Assembly: GCF_019059575.1 (NCBI RefSeq)
Contig: NW_024882762.1
Coordinates: forward strand, 62,001-126,000
DNA: 64,000 bases
Origin: Amphibalanus amphitrite
Lineage: Eukaryota; Arthropoda; Thecostraca; Balanomorpha; Balanidae
Reading direction: 5' to 3'
In this document: positions 35,954-48,745 of the stretch, in pieces
Position numbering within the stretch: the stretch's first letter is position 1
Layout of the letters: each line of letters starts with the position of its first letter
The notes under the pieces: generated by a model
What the model was told of the DNA's origin: nothing
Database searches by the model: none
What the model saw: only the letters and a program-made list of their open reading frames with translations
Program-made: the position numbers and the translations under genes

Positions 35954-37679
35954 CAGAGCCTATTTTAAGGGAATTTGACTAGGGGGGCAACCTGGAAAAT
36001 TGTCTTTAATAATCCATTAACCCTCGCCCGTATTGGTGTTTTCCAGCTGCGAACGTATATGGGGAGGGGGGGGGGGGTCCGTTGGACCCTCCCCCTTGCC
36101 GTTTCGCCCCTGATCGAGCTAGAGCTTCGCGGAAAAACGACCGTGTTGCCCGTGATGAAAGGAAGCCGATGATACCCAATTTTAAGGTCCTAGGTCTTCG
36201 GTTGACCTTCCAGATCAGGTCAATGACCCAAAAGTCGGGAAAATCGGGACCTGTTAGAGCGTCGTAAAGGGTGGCTGCTATGTTTTTTTTTCGGGATGCT
36301 GATCACGAATATCATGTTAGTTATGACCATAGATGATGTTTTCATGCATTTAGGCCAGGTCGGGTCAGGTCAGGTCAGGTCAACCAGTAAGGTTTTGCCG
36401 GGTATTCGTAGTTGGTGGCAACCGCCTCTGACAGCTTCGTAACATGTTACGAAGGCACCAAAACTTCTTCGTAAACGGTCAAATGGTTGCTAAATTCGAA
36501 TTCAGCTCCAAAAACTAGCCTAGAATCATAAAACTCGAAAATGTGAACCGAGGTCACCAAAGGTAAATGACCTGACCCGAGGGCTGTTCACGGGCCCTGT
36601 GTGCGGTCGGACCGCACACAGCCTCCAAGCTCCGCCCACTGCGTCCCTACGTCAGCCTTCCGTCACCGCACACAGCGATCGCTGTGGCCGGTCGGGACTG
36701 GCCACAGCGGACCGTCCACCGCACGCAGCCGTGACGTCAGAGCCGCCTACCCATCCCCTACCCCCACGCCTGCTGGACGCTCCGCACACACCGCACGCAG
36801 CAGTGTGCGGTGCCCGTGAACACCCCTCTGACCTTCCGGTGACTTTGACACCCACCCTAATGCATGGGAGCAACATCATATCCCATGTTTGAACGTTTGA
36901 AACACGAAAAGACTGCAAACGCGTGGCTAATGCGAGGCGACATACGCCGAATCGCGATCCCGGCCAAACATGGTGTCATGGTGCTAGGCCGCCGGTGCAT
37001 CTGAAAGAACTGTGGTGCCCCTGACAAGCCTGAAGTTCCAACGACAACTTCAGGCCCTGACAGGCCCATGATGCCCTTGCGAGGCCGGTGGTGTCCCTGC
37101 TAGGCCGGTGGTGTCTGCTAGGCCGCTGGTGCCCCTGGGCCCTGACAGGACTGTGGTGCTCCTGACAAGCCTGGAGTGTCCCCGACAGGCACGTGGTGCC
37201 ACTAACAGGCCCAGGCCAAGGTGTCCCTGTGAGGCCGGTGGTGCCCCTGCCAGGCATGTGGTGTCCCTGCTAGGCCTCTGGTGCCCCTGACAGGCCTGTG
37301 GTGCCCCTGAAAGGACTAACATGATATTCGTGATCAGCACCCCGAAAAAAGCCATAGCAGCCACCCTTTACGACGCTCTAACAGGTCCCGATTTTCCCGA
37401 CTTTTGGGTCATTGACCTGATCTGGAAGGTCAACCAATGACCTAGGACCTTAAAATTGGGTATCATCGGCTTCCTTTCATCACGAGCAACACGGTCGTTT
37501 TTTCCGCGAAGCTCTAGCTCGATCAGGGGTGAAACGGCAAGGGGGAGGGTCCAACGGACCCCCCCCCCCCCCCATATACGTTCGCAGCTGGAAAACACCA
37601 ATACGGGCGAGGGTTAATGGGTTATTAAAGACAATTTTCCAGGTTGCCCCCCAGTCAAATTCCCCTAAAATAGGCTCTG
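35954..37679. repeat. Long inverted repeat with arms of about 370 bp
   Basis: The left arm (35954 to about 36326, starting CAGAGCCTATTTTAAGGG) is matched by the right arm (about 37313-37679, ending CCCCTAAAATAGGCTCTG) with few differences. The arms include, and extend about 63 bases beyond, the TTAA boundaries of the element at 36017-37617. I see no target duplication at the outer ends. Confidence 0.8.
36017..37617. mobile_element. TTAA-flanked element with G/C-tracts and an inverted minisatellite (1.6 kb)
   Basis: TTAA-CCCTCGCCCGTATTGGTG at the left mirrors CACCAATACGGGCGAGGG-TTAA at the right. G and C runs lie close to the ends. The interior has a (GGTCA) run at about 36356, one TGACGTCA (36732) and a block (36985-37312) of the 20-base unit GGCCTGTGGTGCCCCTGACA. 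Segments match 38193-39084. Non-coding. Confidence 0.75.
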
Positions 37680-38192
37680 CTTTAAGTTATAACGAATTAT
37701 GTACCGATCTATCCAAAAATGATTGATGCGACAGTTTGACCTTTGATGACTCCCAGTGACTTTGCTATTGACCTGATCGATTACACTTTCTTTATTACTT
37801 TTTAAATTCATCTGTAGAAAACTCTCAGTCTCTTATTTCACGCCTTTCTAATTCTTTTACTTTTCGAGGCAATGGTGTGTGGCCAAAAAAACTCCCCCCC
37901 CCCGTCATGGCGAAGTAGGCTGAAACCAACTGGGCGCGGGTTAAAAGGGGAAGGTTCATGCTTGGCTAGTTTTTTGATAGCTGTATCAGTACATTTCCTT
38001 TACGTGTCACGATGCGCTATTTTTAGCTTACCTAAACAAATGAAATGAAAGCGCTTTCCTTGCCAGACGAATGGATATTTTACATTAATATTTGTGTTGC
38101 TCTTGCTTGCCCCTTCAATAAATCAATAAATCAGAGAAAGATTGCATGCTGTCACGAATGGGTTGCCACAAGTCCCAAGGTTTTGTGAAACC

Positions 38193-39084
38193 TTAACCCT
38201 AGCCGCCACAGGCCATTTTGCGTCCTTCGACGGCACAGGGGGGGGGGGGTACGACCCCCCCTCGCGTTTGGCCCCTGATCGAGCTAGAGCTTCGCGGAAA
38301 AAAACGAGCGTGTTGCCCGTCACGAGAGGAAGCCGATGATACCCAATTTTAAGGTCCTAGGTCATCGGGTGACCTTCCAGGCTAGGTCAATGACCCGAAA
38401 ACCGGGAAAATCGGGACCTGTTAGAAAGTCGTAAAGTGTAGCTCCTATGTGGTTTTCAGGGGTGCTGATCACGAATATCGTGTTAGTTTTGATCAGAGAT
38501 GATGTCTTTAAGCATTTAGACCAGGTCGGGTGAGGTCAGGTCAGGTCAACCGGTAGGGGTTGTGACGGGTATTCGTAATACGTGTCAACCGCCTCTGACA
38601 GCTTCGTAACATGTTACGAAGGCACCAAAACTACTTCGTAAATGTTAAAATGGTTGCTAAATTCAAATTCAGCTCCAAAAACTAGCCTAGAAACATGTAA
38701 AACTCGAAAAAGTGAACCGAGGTCACCAAAGGTCAATGACCTCACCTGACCTTCAGGTGACCTTGACACCCACCCTAATGTATGGGAGCAACATCAACTC
38801 ACATGTTTGAACGTTTGAAACCACCAAAAGCTTGCAAACGCGCGGCTAATGGGAGCCGACATACGCCGAATCGCGATTCCGGCCAAACATGGTCTCGGAA
38901 AAGAGGTCACAGGTCAAAGGTCATTTGAGTCAGGGTCATGAAATTTTCAGAGTAGGTGTAAAATTGATCAATGCGAGGGTACTGAAAGTTTCGTCCCGCT
39001 CGGCCGCTTTTTACGCGAGTTATTCGCGAAAAACCTTAGGGGCGGTTGCATCACCCCCCCCCCCCCTGTGCCGGCGAGGGTTAA
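38193..39084. mobile_element. TTAA-flanked element with G/C-tracts (892 bp)
   Basis: The left end is TTAA-CCCTAGCCGCCACAGG and the right end CTGTGCCGGCGAGGG-TTAA. It is the same family as 36017-37617, sharing GATCGAGCTAGAGCTTCGCG, TGTTGCCCGT and the block around 38741-38900. A G-run follows the left end and a C-run precedes the right. No coding frame. Confidence 0.75.
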
Positions 39085-39360
39085 GACTGTGTTTGGACAT
39101 GTCCGGAAATACACTTACAAGTTACAATGCGTCTTCATTTTGTCACTTCCGACTATGCATTCTTGACGCATGCATGTGATTCTGTTGTATGGCAGCATAC
39201 AATTATTACATTAGGTATAAGCTGTTATGTTACTTATCTCGAAATTACATTTGTCCTTTTTTGGTTTGACGATCGATATTTATTTTTGATTTCAGATGAT
39301 GTAAAAGGAAGCGGCAACTTTTAATGACCTGAAACTTTGAAAAGAATTCGTTAAGTCAAA

Positions 39361-42300
39361 ATGGGTGTACAATGTTGCGCAGTCAATTGTTCAACCTCTG
39401 CGAGGAGTAGTGTTTATAAGAATGGCACCGCTAGAATGCATAGGTAAGTCCAGCATTACAAATTTAAAACAACTGCCTGGTTGCTCACTTTTATAATCCG
39501 CGCTTCACTTGGACTGAGCCTGCGGTGAAGCATATTTACGTCTGGACAACGAGTTGCGTTGGAGAGGCCGGAAATAGTGGCGATTTCAGGACCGCAAGAA
39601 TGGACCGTCATTGGAATGATTCTTTTTTAAACCGTGCACTGTTTTCGGCCGGAATTTAATAGTTACTACAAAATATTTTGTAATTACGTTTCCAGCAAGA
39701 ATGAATGCCATTAGGGCTAAATTTTCAATATTATTGCATTTTGTCAAGAAGCATATAGTGCTGTGAGATTGCAGTTTTAGCGCGTTTGTTACAAAATATG
39801 AAGCGAATAAGCGTCAGTGTAATTCATTATCAACAGTGCCAGAAGTTAACTTGAGGGAAAGCTATGCTAATTGCTCTTGTCCATCCACTAAAATTTATTA
39901 AATTTTTTGCTTTGTGTATTCCAAAAGGAGAGGGAACTATTTCATTTGTGCCTTCATGTCAGAATTGAAGGTGGATCATTAAATTTTCAACGCAGTTTAC
40001 AAACAAGCATTTGGTCTTTCTCGTTTATAAGCAGTGGCTAAGAAAAGGTTGATCAATCCTGAAGTTCAGTCATCGTACCTCAACTTCGCAGCAAGATCCC
40101 CCAAGGACAGAGGATATATTGTATACATGTCCTGTAAATCAAAACAAACAAGCATTTGGTCCTTCTCGTATATAAGCAGTGGCTAAGAAAAGGTTGATCA
40201 ATCCTGAAGTTCAGTCATCATACCTCAACTTGGCAGCAAGATCCCCCAAGGACGGAGGATATATTGTAAACCTGTCCTGTTAATCAAAACTTTTTTGTGC
40301 CTTCAAAGGCTTAAGTTACCTGTGGTGTCGTCGGAGTTAGGCTATATGGCCGTTTTTGTTGTATGTTTATGTGGAGATTGAATATAACTGTGACCCTGTG
40401 CTTGTTTGTATACTTACGGTCAAACAGGGAACAGCACATTCACATAACGTACTCACCTAGCACCTAACTCATAGCTGTACCCTGCAGGATCTGTACTTGT
40501 TCATGTCTCGAGCATTAACAAAGCACTAAAGTAGCTTAGTAATCATTTCCCACATTTTCTGAGCATCTAACATGACATACAGCAGTGCAGAGCAGCTTCA
40601 GAGAAGAAACACTTTAAATGCACAGACTCACACCAGCCACCCAATGAGCCAGTTCCTCAGTTGACTGTTTCCCTGGACACAGCTTGGCAATGTGAGCTAA
40701 CTTTTGGCAAGTTGAAGGTTAGCAGGTAAGATTGAGTTAGGGTGAGTACCTACCTATAACTGGGTGCTACTGCCATGCAGGTCTTGGGTAGGCTGCAAAT
40801 ATGTGTGATGATTGAGGTTAGATCAGCTGTCAGGTTAGTCAGGTTCAGGTATGCTCATTGCTCAGGTCACATTTTTATGGACATTTGGCAAATTAAAAAA
40901 CTAACAATCTGATCTAAGCTAACCCGACTAAACATACACAACTACTGAGTACTGACTATAGGAACTGAGCACCTAACTACTTGTGCCTACATCTCATACC
41001 ATGTCAAAGTAGAGTTCCTTGGTGGAAGATTACCCTCAGTACTTTTTATCCCAGCCCTGTGAAGAAAACTAATACTTCTAAGCTCTGAGTCACTGCTGGC
41101 CATCCACAGGAAGAAACGCCGAGACTGAGAGCTTTGCCCTTGTATATTGGACCAATAATGACTATCACGAATGACTATGAACACATAATATGATCACATC
41201 ATTGCATGGATTGTCACATTGACAATTTTACTACAATCCTTTTTTCAAGAAATACAGTGATGATGATTAACATCATAATCAACATAAAGTGGATTTAGTG
41301 ATCCAAGCTTTCTCCTCCAGTAGCAATGGAATGATCGCATGTTTCATTTGCCAGACACTGAGTACCTGATGCACATTTCTGCATAGCATCTAAGCATAGT
41401 AAAACTGCCCAAGTCCATTCATTCTAGATTTTAACTTGATAGTTAGCACTAATTTATTTTGCTGTTGTAAGTTATAACTCAATATTCATACCAATACATC
41501 AATATGCGCTCATCAGTCAACATTTTTTGGCATGATCCTGCTCAGCGTGCTCTTCAGTATTGCTCCAAGGTCTGCAATATTATAGCTTGTTTTTGGACAA
41601 TAAGCTCTTTTCATTTTACTTTTTCTTGCTGATATATGAGCCCGATCAACTTGCGTTTATCAACCAAAATTTCTTGACTTGTTCAACTTGATATTGATAT
41701 TGCTCAGTAGTCAGGACCTCTGTCAGCCTCCTGGATACTTCAGATTGTTTTCAGTCAACATGCTTCTTAAGTATGATATAAGTCAATCTTAAGGGATTCA
41801 AAACATCCAACAAAACGACGTACAAGAGCAAGAAAACCACCAGATAAACTAAAAAATGGCCTTGGAACAGAGCCAAGTGGTGCTCCATTTGTTTGTTTAC
41901 AATGATTGTAGTGCTGATGTATTTTTAGGACTCTGAATGTCGGCTTATAAAAAATGAAATGTTTTTACAAAAGTTGTAAGGCAAGTAATATTTATCTGAA
42001 AGAACTAAAATATTCAAAAGCCAAACACTATGAAATACATGAATCGGAACGAAAAAGTAACCCGAAAATCCAGCCTAGTCACCGGCTCCTAAAACTGCAA
42101 CACAATCAGCACTTTTCCCCGCAACTCGTTGTCCAGACGTAAATATGCTGCGGTGAAATGCCATAGACTGAGGTCTGAGAATGGACGTCCCCCACGCCCC
42201 CCCCCCCCCCGAGATTACTTCTAGAACAAGCGAGGAACGCAAAGCGGCGTTGAGATGAGATAGTGCGCACCGAGAAACATCTAAGATATGTTGATAACTT

Positions 42301-45300
42301 TTTTAGATGACGTTTTAGAGGTTTTAGAACTTCATCACCTTGATGCTTACTTGAAACACCTACTTGCGCCGAGTTGTAGAAGATTGTCGAAATAGGCGAA
42401 AGTTTACCTTCGATTATCTCCGACGACCTGACCACAGACCTGACCTACAATGACCGAGACAACCTTCATTATTTTTGACACTCTTGACCACTTGTCGTAA
42501 CGAGTAACGACGTGGCCCAGAAGCCGAGTTAGAAGGGGAGTGGTCAACGAAGCAGGGCGAGGCAATCCAGGAGCCCCAGAGGGACGTGCATTAGAAATAT
42601 AAAGATTGGATTTGGTGATCAAATTTTGAGATAATGTTGAAATAGGTGAACAATTCATAGCTGCCTCGCTTAAATTCCCGTGTTTTATCCAATTGCAAAA
42701 CAATTTTATACAGGGAATCGTGAACAACACGGGAATCACATATTGCAAAAATGGTCATAGCTAAAGCAACTCAACGAAAGCAGACTAAAATTCGCAGATG
42801 TTATAATACATATATGGATATACATAAATTTTATACCACATTGTAACCGGAGGTAATCGTCTGTACCGATTTTTTTTATCGCGCCTGACCAATGATAGTG
42901 ACACTGACGACCCTGAAATCGTTTGAAGATTCTGTTGCACGGGCCAGTTGCACACAATGCGCGGGCATGCACAAGCATTGTTTTTCCTTATTCATAAGAC
43001 CAGGTAAATGTTCCTAGTCAAACGTAGTCAGCTTGCTCAGCTTTACCCAAACAGACAGTTTTCTAAAGAAAATTGACACTCATGATTAAATGATTTGGAA
43101 TTTTCCACCAACGGCTTCCCGTTGTAGTCCCAAATCGACGATCACGTGCTGTCTGCTACTTTATTTGTTTCTGAATGACTGTTTTTCATGGGCGCAAAAT
43201 TACCTCGCAGTCGGCGCGCCCCTAACCCCCAACAAACAAACAATGACTGTTTTTCATCGCGCTAAACGTTTTTCAGGTTCCCGAGGGATCCCACGCGGAG
43301 GCGCCAGTGGGCGATCGCCGTCCGAAGGAAAGCTGACGATGGCGGCCTCTGGGTGCCTCAGTATGAGGCGACTATCTGCAGTCTGCACTTCCCCGAGAAG
43401 GACATGGACCGCACAGGTCAAACGGTCCGACTCAGAGAGGGTGTCGTCCCGACACTCTTCAACTACGCCGACCCGCCGCAGAAACAGCACCCCAGGGTGG
43501 GTGCATCTCAGCTGTTTTTAATGCAATATATTCTGCTGACCGTGACTTTTGCATATTTCATCTCAGGTCACGAATGGTATCTGACAGTTTTTCGCGAATA
43601 ACTTTTGCTAGAGTGGTGACAACGTCTTAGATGTCTTCAGATCGACAATACGGATCGACTGATATGCAACATGACTGTTTCCGGTCAGGTCATGACCTTG
43701 ACCTGAGGTCAAGTTTTCAAGTTGACCTTTCAAGATCAGATTATAGTTCATTCGATGCGCCTTGACGAGAGCAAGTAGCAATACGATGCCGGAAAAGTAA
43801 GCTCGTGCAAGTTTCGAGTCATCAGTTATTGCAGAAAAACTATTTCCGCAAAAATAGTCTATTTTGGCAGTGTTTGCCCCCTGCAGGCAAAACCCAAGAT
43901 TCTTACAGAGGCAAAACCGTTGACGTTAGGTCAAATCTGAGAGGAATACTCGGAAACCCGCAGCAGGGTGTGGAAATCCGTGGCCCCCAGCGGGTCGCGG
44001 GTTAAATCCCTCAGTCAACTGTCCCGTGATTTCATCATATTAAAGTTTGTTTTATTTGCGCTTTTCAGGCTGCCAAAAAGCGGCTGCTGACACTGAAGGA
44101 ACTCAATGCTATTCTGGATCAGCAGCGGCACGTGGGTGGAGACGAACCCGTGACAGCAGCTCCCCGAGCAGGAGCGCCACTGCCACCGCCGTCGGATGAA
44201 CAGCAGCACGGTGATGGAGACGAAGCAGCGACAGCACCTTCCCCAGCGGGAGCGTCACCGCCACCGTCGCCGTCGCCGATGTCGACTCGGTCCTCCCCTG
44301 GCTCGACGCGACGGAAATCTCTCCGCCTCCGCAAACTGTCAGCCAAGTACAGTCTACTGACACAGTCGCTGCAGAAATATGGCTTTAGAAGGGCTTCGTA
44401 TAGTGCTCTCGTCAAACGTTGCGTGGCAAGCACGGCACAGCGAGGTCAGAGATCCAGCGATTCACAGCAGAAGTCGTCGGCCGCCGACGATCGGAGAGCT
44501 CCAGGCAGTGTGTCGTCGACCGAGCTGCCCCCGCCGTTGACCGCCCCAGAGCCGCTGGATCTGCCGTACGGAGAGCTGACACGCCATCTGTCCTCCGTGA
44601 AAACCAAACGGCATCGGCTGCTACAGCTGCGGAAGACGTATTCCGGTTTGGTGGACAAAATCGAGTACCGGAAATCCAACCCCCACTGGTGGTCAGCGAA
44701 GGCGGACGAACGAGTGCCGAAGCCGCCGCTAATGACGCTTCGCCACGAGCCGACGAACCGCGCGCCGCTTCCTGAACCGATGCCTCCTATTAGTCGTGGA
44801 ACGGTGCTGCCCTTGTCTCCGACTGAGGCGTGGAAAACGATATCCGCCCTGCGGGAGCAGGTGCTGGATCTCCAGCTGCAGCTGATGAACAGCCGAATTC
44901 AGGTGCTAGACGGCGAGGTGCAGCTGCAAGACACCATAGCTGGTCATTACCGCTACAAGTCTGAGGTGAGAGAAGAACAGAAACATACTCAGAAAGCTCA
45001 GAAGGCAGTCGTTCGTGAGGTCAAGAAGCGTTGTGACTTGCCGTGCCTAGTTTGCCCTGAGCTAAAACAAAAGTTGGAGATCCTTCAGAGGGATTCAGAC
45101 AAGAAAGTGCGCCGTGCTGAGAAGTTGGGGAAGCGACTGGAGAAGATCTTCACGCCTATGCAGATGCGTGTTCTTCGCACCGGCAAAAAGCCACGATGGC
45201 TCGAAGAAGACTTCCGGCGCGCAATCGAACTAAAAACGGTCGTCAGCCATCGCGGCTACACCTACATCCGACAGACGATGCGCATTCCGCTGCCGACCAC

Positions 45301-45766
45301 GTTCATCCTCAGTCGAGGCGTCGAGCGCTACAAGTCGCTGCAGCCACTCTACGACAAGATGGTGATCAAAAACAAAAAGAAGGTCTGGAAGAAGGGTGAA
45401 AAGAGCGGCACTGCCCTGTCAGCACAGAAGAGGAAGCTGACTGACGCCTCGCTGGTGACGGGGTCCGAGCCGCCGAGTGGCGAACGGCCGGTCAAGCGGC
45501 AGAAAAAGCGACCGCCTGCGAAGCCGCCTCAGAACGGGCAACAACAGCTCGCTCTCCCGGCGGTGAGCGCGTCGCATGCTGTGTCGGTGGCCGGCGGGTA
45601 CTCATCGGTGCCGTCGTATCAGCAGAGGCGCGTCGGTGCCGGAAACGGGAGCGTGCGTGTAGTGAGCTCAGCGCGCGCCAGTGAGTGGGAAATGGACGAT
45701 GAACTGGACGATGAAACGCTCGAACTACTTACCCGACCACGGAGGTGGTATGCCTCGCGTACGTGA
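39361..45766 (+). CDS. THAP-domain protein with P-element-like C-terminal region (3 exons)
   Basis: Predicted coding exons are 39361-39443, 43277-43496 and 44069-45766, all with GT-AG edges and compatible phases, 666 residues. The ATG has an in-frame TAA upstream and lies in an exon that begins at a TTTCAG acceptor (about 39294), so a 5' non-coding exon is likely. The THAP finger reads VQCCAVNC, MHRFPRDP, RRQWAIAVRR, TICSLHF and VVPTLF. The last exon has a Pro-rich stretch, coiled coils, IFTPMQMRVLRTGKKPRW, EDFRRAIELK, YTYIRQTMRIPLPT and a basic RPVKRQKKRP cluster. It matches the last exon of the 13765-19542 gene segment by segment, so the two are tandem paralogues. A DNA-binding nuclear role is expected from the THAP finger. 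Transposase activity is not, because no catalytic domain is seen. Confidence 0.82.
40000..40289 (+). repeat. Tandem duplication of about 144 bp in a THAP intron
   Basis: 40000-40143 and 40144-40289 are adjacent copies starting ACAAACAAGCATTTGGTC and containing GCAGTGGCTAAGAAAAGG and GCAAGATCCCCCAAGGAC. They differ at roughly ten places. No reading frame spans them. Confidence 0.85.
43190..43241 (+). mobile_element. 52-bp truncated retroposon with a 16-bp target duplication
   Basis: AATGACTGTTTTTCAT occurs at 43174-43189 and again at 43242-43257. Between them lie 52 bases ending CTAACCCCCAACAAACAAAC, a retroposon-type A-rich 3' tail. This is a severely 5'-truncated insertion. Its second duplication ends 19 bases before THAP exon 2 (43277). 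Confidence 0.75.
43500..44006. mobile_element. Fragment of a TTAA/TGACCT-rich element in THAP intron 2
   Basis: The right end is CGGGTCGCGGG-TTAA, like other members of the family. 43630-43800 is the inverted counterpart of about 4670-4800, including AGGTCAAGTTTTCAAGTTGA. The left end is not identifiable. Confidence 0.5.
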
Positions 45767-46817
45767 TCGTTGGGCGCGTGGTGCTTACGAGCGGACGTGC
45801 CACTAGTGGTGCGACGTGCCGCAGCTGTGACAGAAGTCAGTATGTGCCTGTCGGCTTGTCTGTTGATGCGCGTTTCGTTCCAATGCAGCCGAAATATCAA
45901 GCTCACGTTAGGGCGTGATTAAGCTGATACTAGCTGATTAGTTAAGGTTATTGAGTTCAAAGGCGGGGAATGCCACGCGATGTTTGCAGTAGGTATCATA
46001 GTTTCCTGGTCATGAAATACATTGTCATTTTGCTGTCGCCTGTCGGTGATATTTATGTAATATGTTGCATGTGTTAAGACTCGGCGCTCGCGTTCCAGAG
46101 TGACTTCAGTCAGGTTACCAATACAGGTCACGTCATTCGCGGGCAGTATGGCGCCGGTCCGGTGGCACCGTGACTGGTCGACATTCACAGCGGGACAGTG
46201 ATGCAACGGCACGATACATGCCTCGGGAGGTAGGCCGACACGAGTGAATATGAACGGGGTGAGGAGCACTTTGCTACTTTTTGTGGTTTTGTGGCTATAG
46301 AGTAGGTAAGTTACCAGGTACAGTTGCATACCATGCCCGGTTTATATACCATTGCACGGTCCAAACGAATCGCCCTCGTGACTACCAGATTCTTACAAGG
46401 CGGCGCATGGCACCTACTTCTGACGGTAAATGGTGACTAAAACAGGCCTAGCAGGCGTTTGCTGAGTGCTGGTGGGCTTATGGGTGATTGGGTGGCCGCC
46501 TAAGTCTCCGTCTGGCAGTCGGCAGAGCCTAAGACGTCCTCATTACCGTCACAGATACGGAAATTCCTTACGAGGGAATTAGATACTTCCGTCGATAAGA
46601 GCATGCATCCGAATATGCTACGCTATTTGCACCATTACACGCTTTAGAAACATTGATGTCTTACTCAAGCTTCAAAACTCGCTATTGTAAGTTGTAACCA
46701 AGATTCTTACAGAAACCAATTCATAACATAAAGTGATAATAATAACTGAAGTTTATTGTAAAAAAACAAAGCTTTCGATGCATACAGGCACAGCGAATAT
46801 GCATATTTATCTCATTG
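45767..46817. other. 3' flank of the THAP gene
   Basis: No recognisable gene. The first part is probably the 3' UTR. A minus-strand frame of 136 codons (45919-46329) has no family resemblance and no splice partners. Confidence 0.4.
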
Positions 46818-47975
46818 CAGGGGCGGCGCCACGGGTTTTCGATAGGGGGGGACGGGGACCGGGGCTTGCCTGACCGAAATTCCCAAAAATAGATACCTAC
46901 TGATCGTGTATGCAAAAAAAAAAACGAGGCACGTAACGCCGCGAAACTTGGCAAAGCCCAAAACACATCGAATGGTGCATCCCGTTCCCAAACTTATCCT
47001 AGGACACCTAAAATCGATCACCTTTTCAAGCATTCTTGCCTCTAAATCAAAATTTGCAGTCTTGCCAACTCGAAGCTGGTTTCCTACAAGCTGCGAATTG
47101 CTTAGGTATGAGTAGCAATGCCAACTATTCTTACGTTTCGTACTTTCAAATTCTCGATCTTACGTCTGGTCAGCTTCATGGCTTCACCATCATATAGTCA
47201 TGGAGGAAAAGTGGGAATGTCTTCTGCTCTGACAAGTGCGCCAAAACTGCAATATAATTTCAGAATCATGACATCACCACCTGATCCATATGCAACGGGC
47301 AGGGTGCAGCTAATGGCTAGCCGTCAGTGGTCATGTCATCGGTGGTCACTCAAAAGGTCATGCTAGGTCATGGAAGGTCACCAGTCGTTATTTGATCACA
47401 CTTTCTGATGGATTTTACTTACCAAGAGCTTCGCGGGAAAAACGAGCGCATGCAACGTTGAAAAAAATTGAGTGAAAGGGTCTCAAGTCCGGCGACCTCT
47501 GCAGGTGAAATGCCCCAGGGTAGGATTCCGGTCCTTGTTGATTAACTTCGTCAAAAATGGCAGTAGAGCTGTGATGTCGGCACCATTGTATTCGTCATAA
47601 TCGAGCTGGCACGACCTGCATCGTTCTCATATTCACCCTCCAATCGTAACAACTACAGCAGGGATTGGCAAATGGCGGGGCACCCCCTTTGGGAGGTAAT
47701 GAAGTTCTCTGGAAACCTCATCACCTTATAACTACAGGTATCACAGCTCCACACCTTTTGCAGATGGCCAGGACCCCCTGCGATACATCCCAACAGCAAT
47801 CTTTATTCAGAACCTGCCTTGATTAACCAACGATGCATGAAATGCGACGGATAACTCTACAATGCATTATTATCAACCATTGAACGGGCCTCGCCGATAG
47901 GGGGGTACTGTACCCCCCTAACTTTCGATAGCGGGGGACCTGTCCCCCCCGTCCCCCCCGGTGGCGCCGCCCATG
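46818..47975. mobile_element. hAT-type element (1.16 kb)
   Basis: The ends are CAGGGGCGGCGCCACGGG and CCGGTGGCGCCGCCCATG, with an exact 8-bp duplication TCTCATTG (46810-46817 and 47976-47983). CAGGGGCGG-type ends with 8-bp duplications are typical of hAT elements. G/C tracts lie just inside both ends. No transposase is visible. Confidence 0.85.
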
Positions 47976-48433
47976 TCTCATTGATAGTGGTGAATACCCC
48001 CTATCCATCGAAAGCTTTCCCTGTTACAACAAACTTGAGGTATGAGTTATGACCGTCATTTTAAAAACCAGTCATCTCGGTTGAAAATCACATGAGACGA
48101 CGACGAAGTTACTGGTATGTCATGCATGATGTACATACAAAAACAGCAAGTCGTTTTTCGTAGCTTGATGCAAGATTCTTCAAGAAGTATTTACGTCCTT
48201 GCTTCAAGATATCTTGCATAAAGGCTTGATGGCTTGATGTTGATCCTATCTGTAAGAATCTTAGTTGATCCCAACTCCCAAGATTCCTGTAGATAGTCGA
48301 TCCATGGATTTGATCCCAAGACTCTTACAGATAGTTGACCGTAAAAAACTGCTGCATTTTAGTGAAGAAGCATCAACGATTTATTCTGCGCCACAAATGC
48401 CGACAAGGAACGTTTATGTGCAGGGTATAGGTT

Positions 48434-48587
48434 GGACGCCGGTGAAAACAGGGCGCCGGAGGGCATATTAGTCACGTGACATTTGGAAGTGCTCCCCCTT
48501 CGTGGGTCTTCTACATGCTAAACGTCACGTGTAAATTTCACCAACCTTGGTCAAATCGCCCAAGGCGCCCTGTTTTCACCGTCGTCC
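48434..48587. mobile_element. 154-bp MITE with an 8-bp duplication
   Basis: The ends are GGACGCCGGTGAAAACAGGG and the inverse CCCTGTTTTCACCGTCGTCC. TATAGGTT flanks both sides (48426-48433 and 48588-48595). A second, truncated and inverted copy lies at 61568-61699. The 8-bp duplication suggests hAT mobilisation. Confidence 0.8.
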
Positions 48588-48745
48588 TATAGGTTTATGT
48601 GCGCAGTATGGGCGCAGTTCGACATTACGTGTGTTGGGATAGAGTGATTTGCTGCGTGTTTTTGTTTTTCTTGCAACGTAGTTCAACATCGTTGGTTGTT
48701 ACGAATCGGCATTAAGTATTAAATTGGTTAACTCTCGCTGGAACC

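Noticed and set aside
36356-36384. Short GGTCA runs as (TCAGG)n telomere repeats
   Set aside because: Only three to four units, always inside TTAA elements together with single AGGTCA words; the genuine telomere-type array here is TTAGG.
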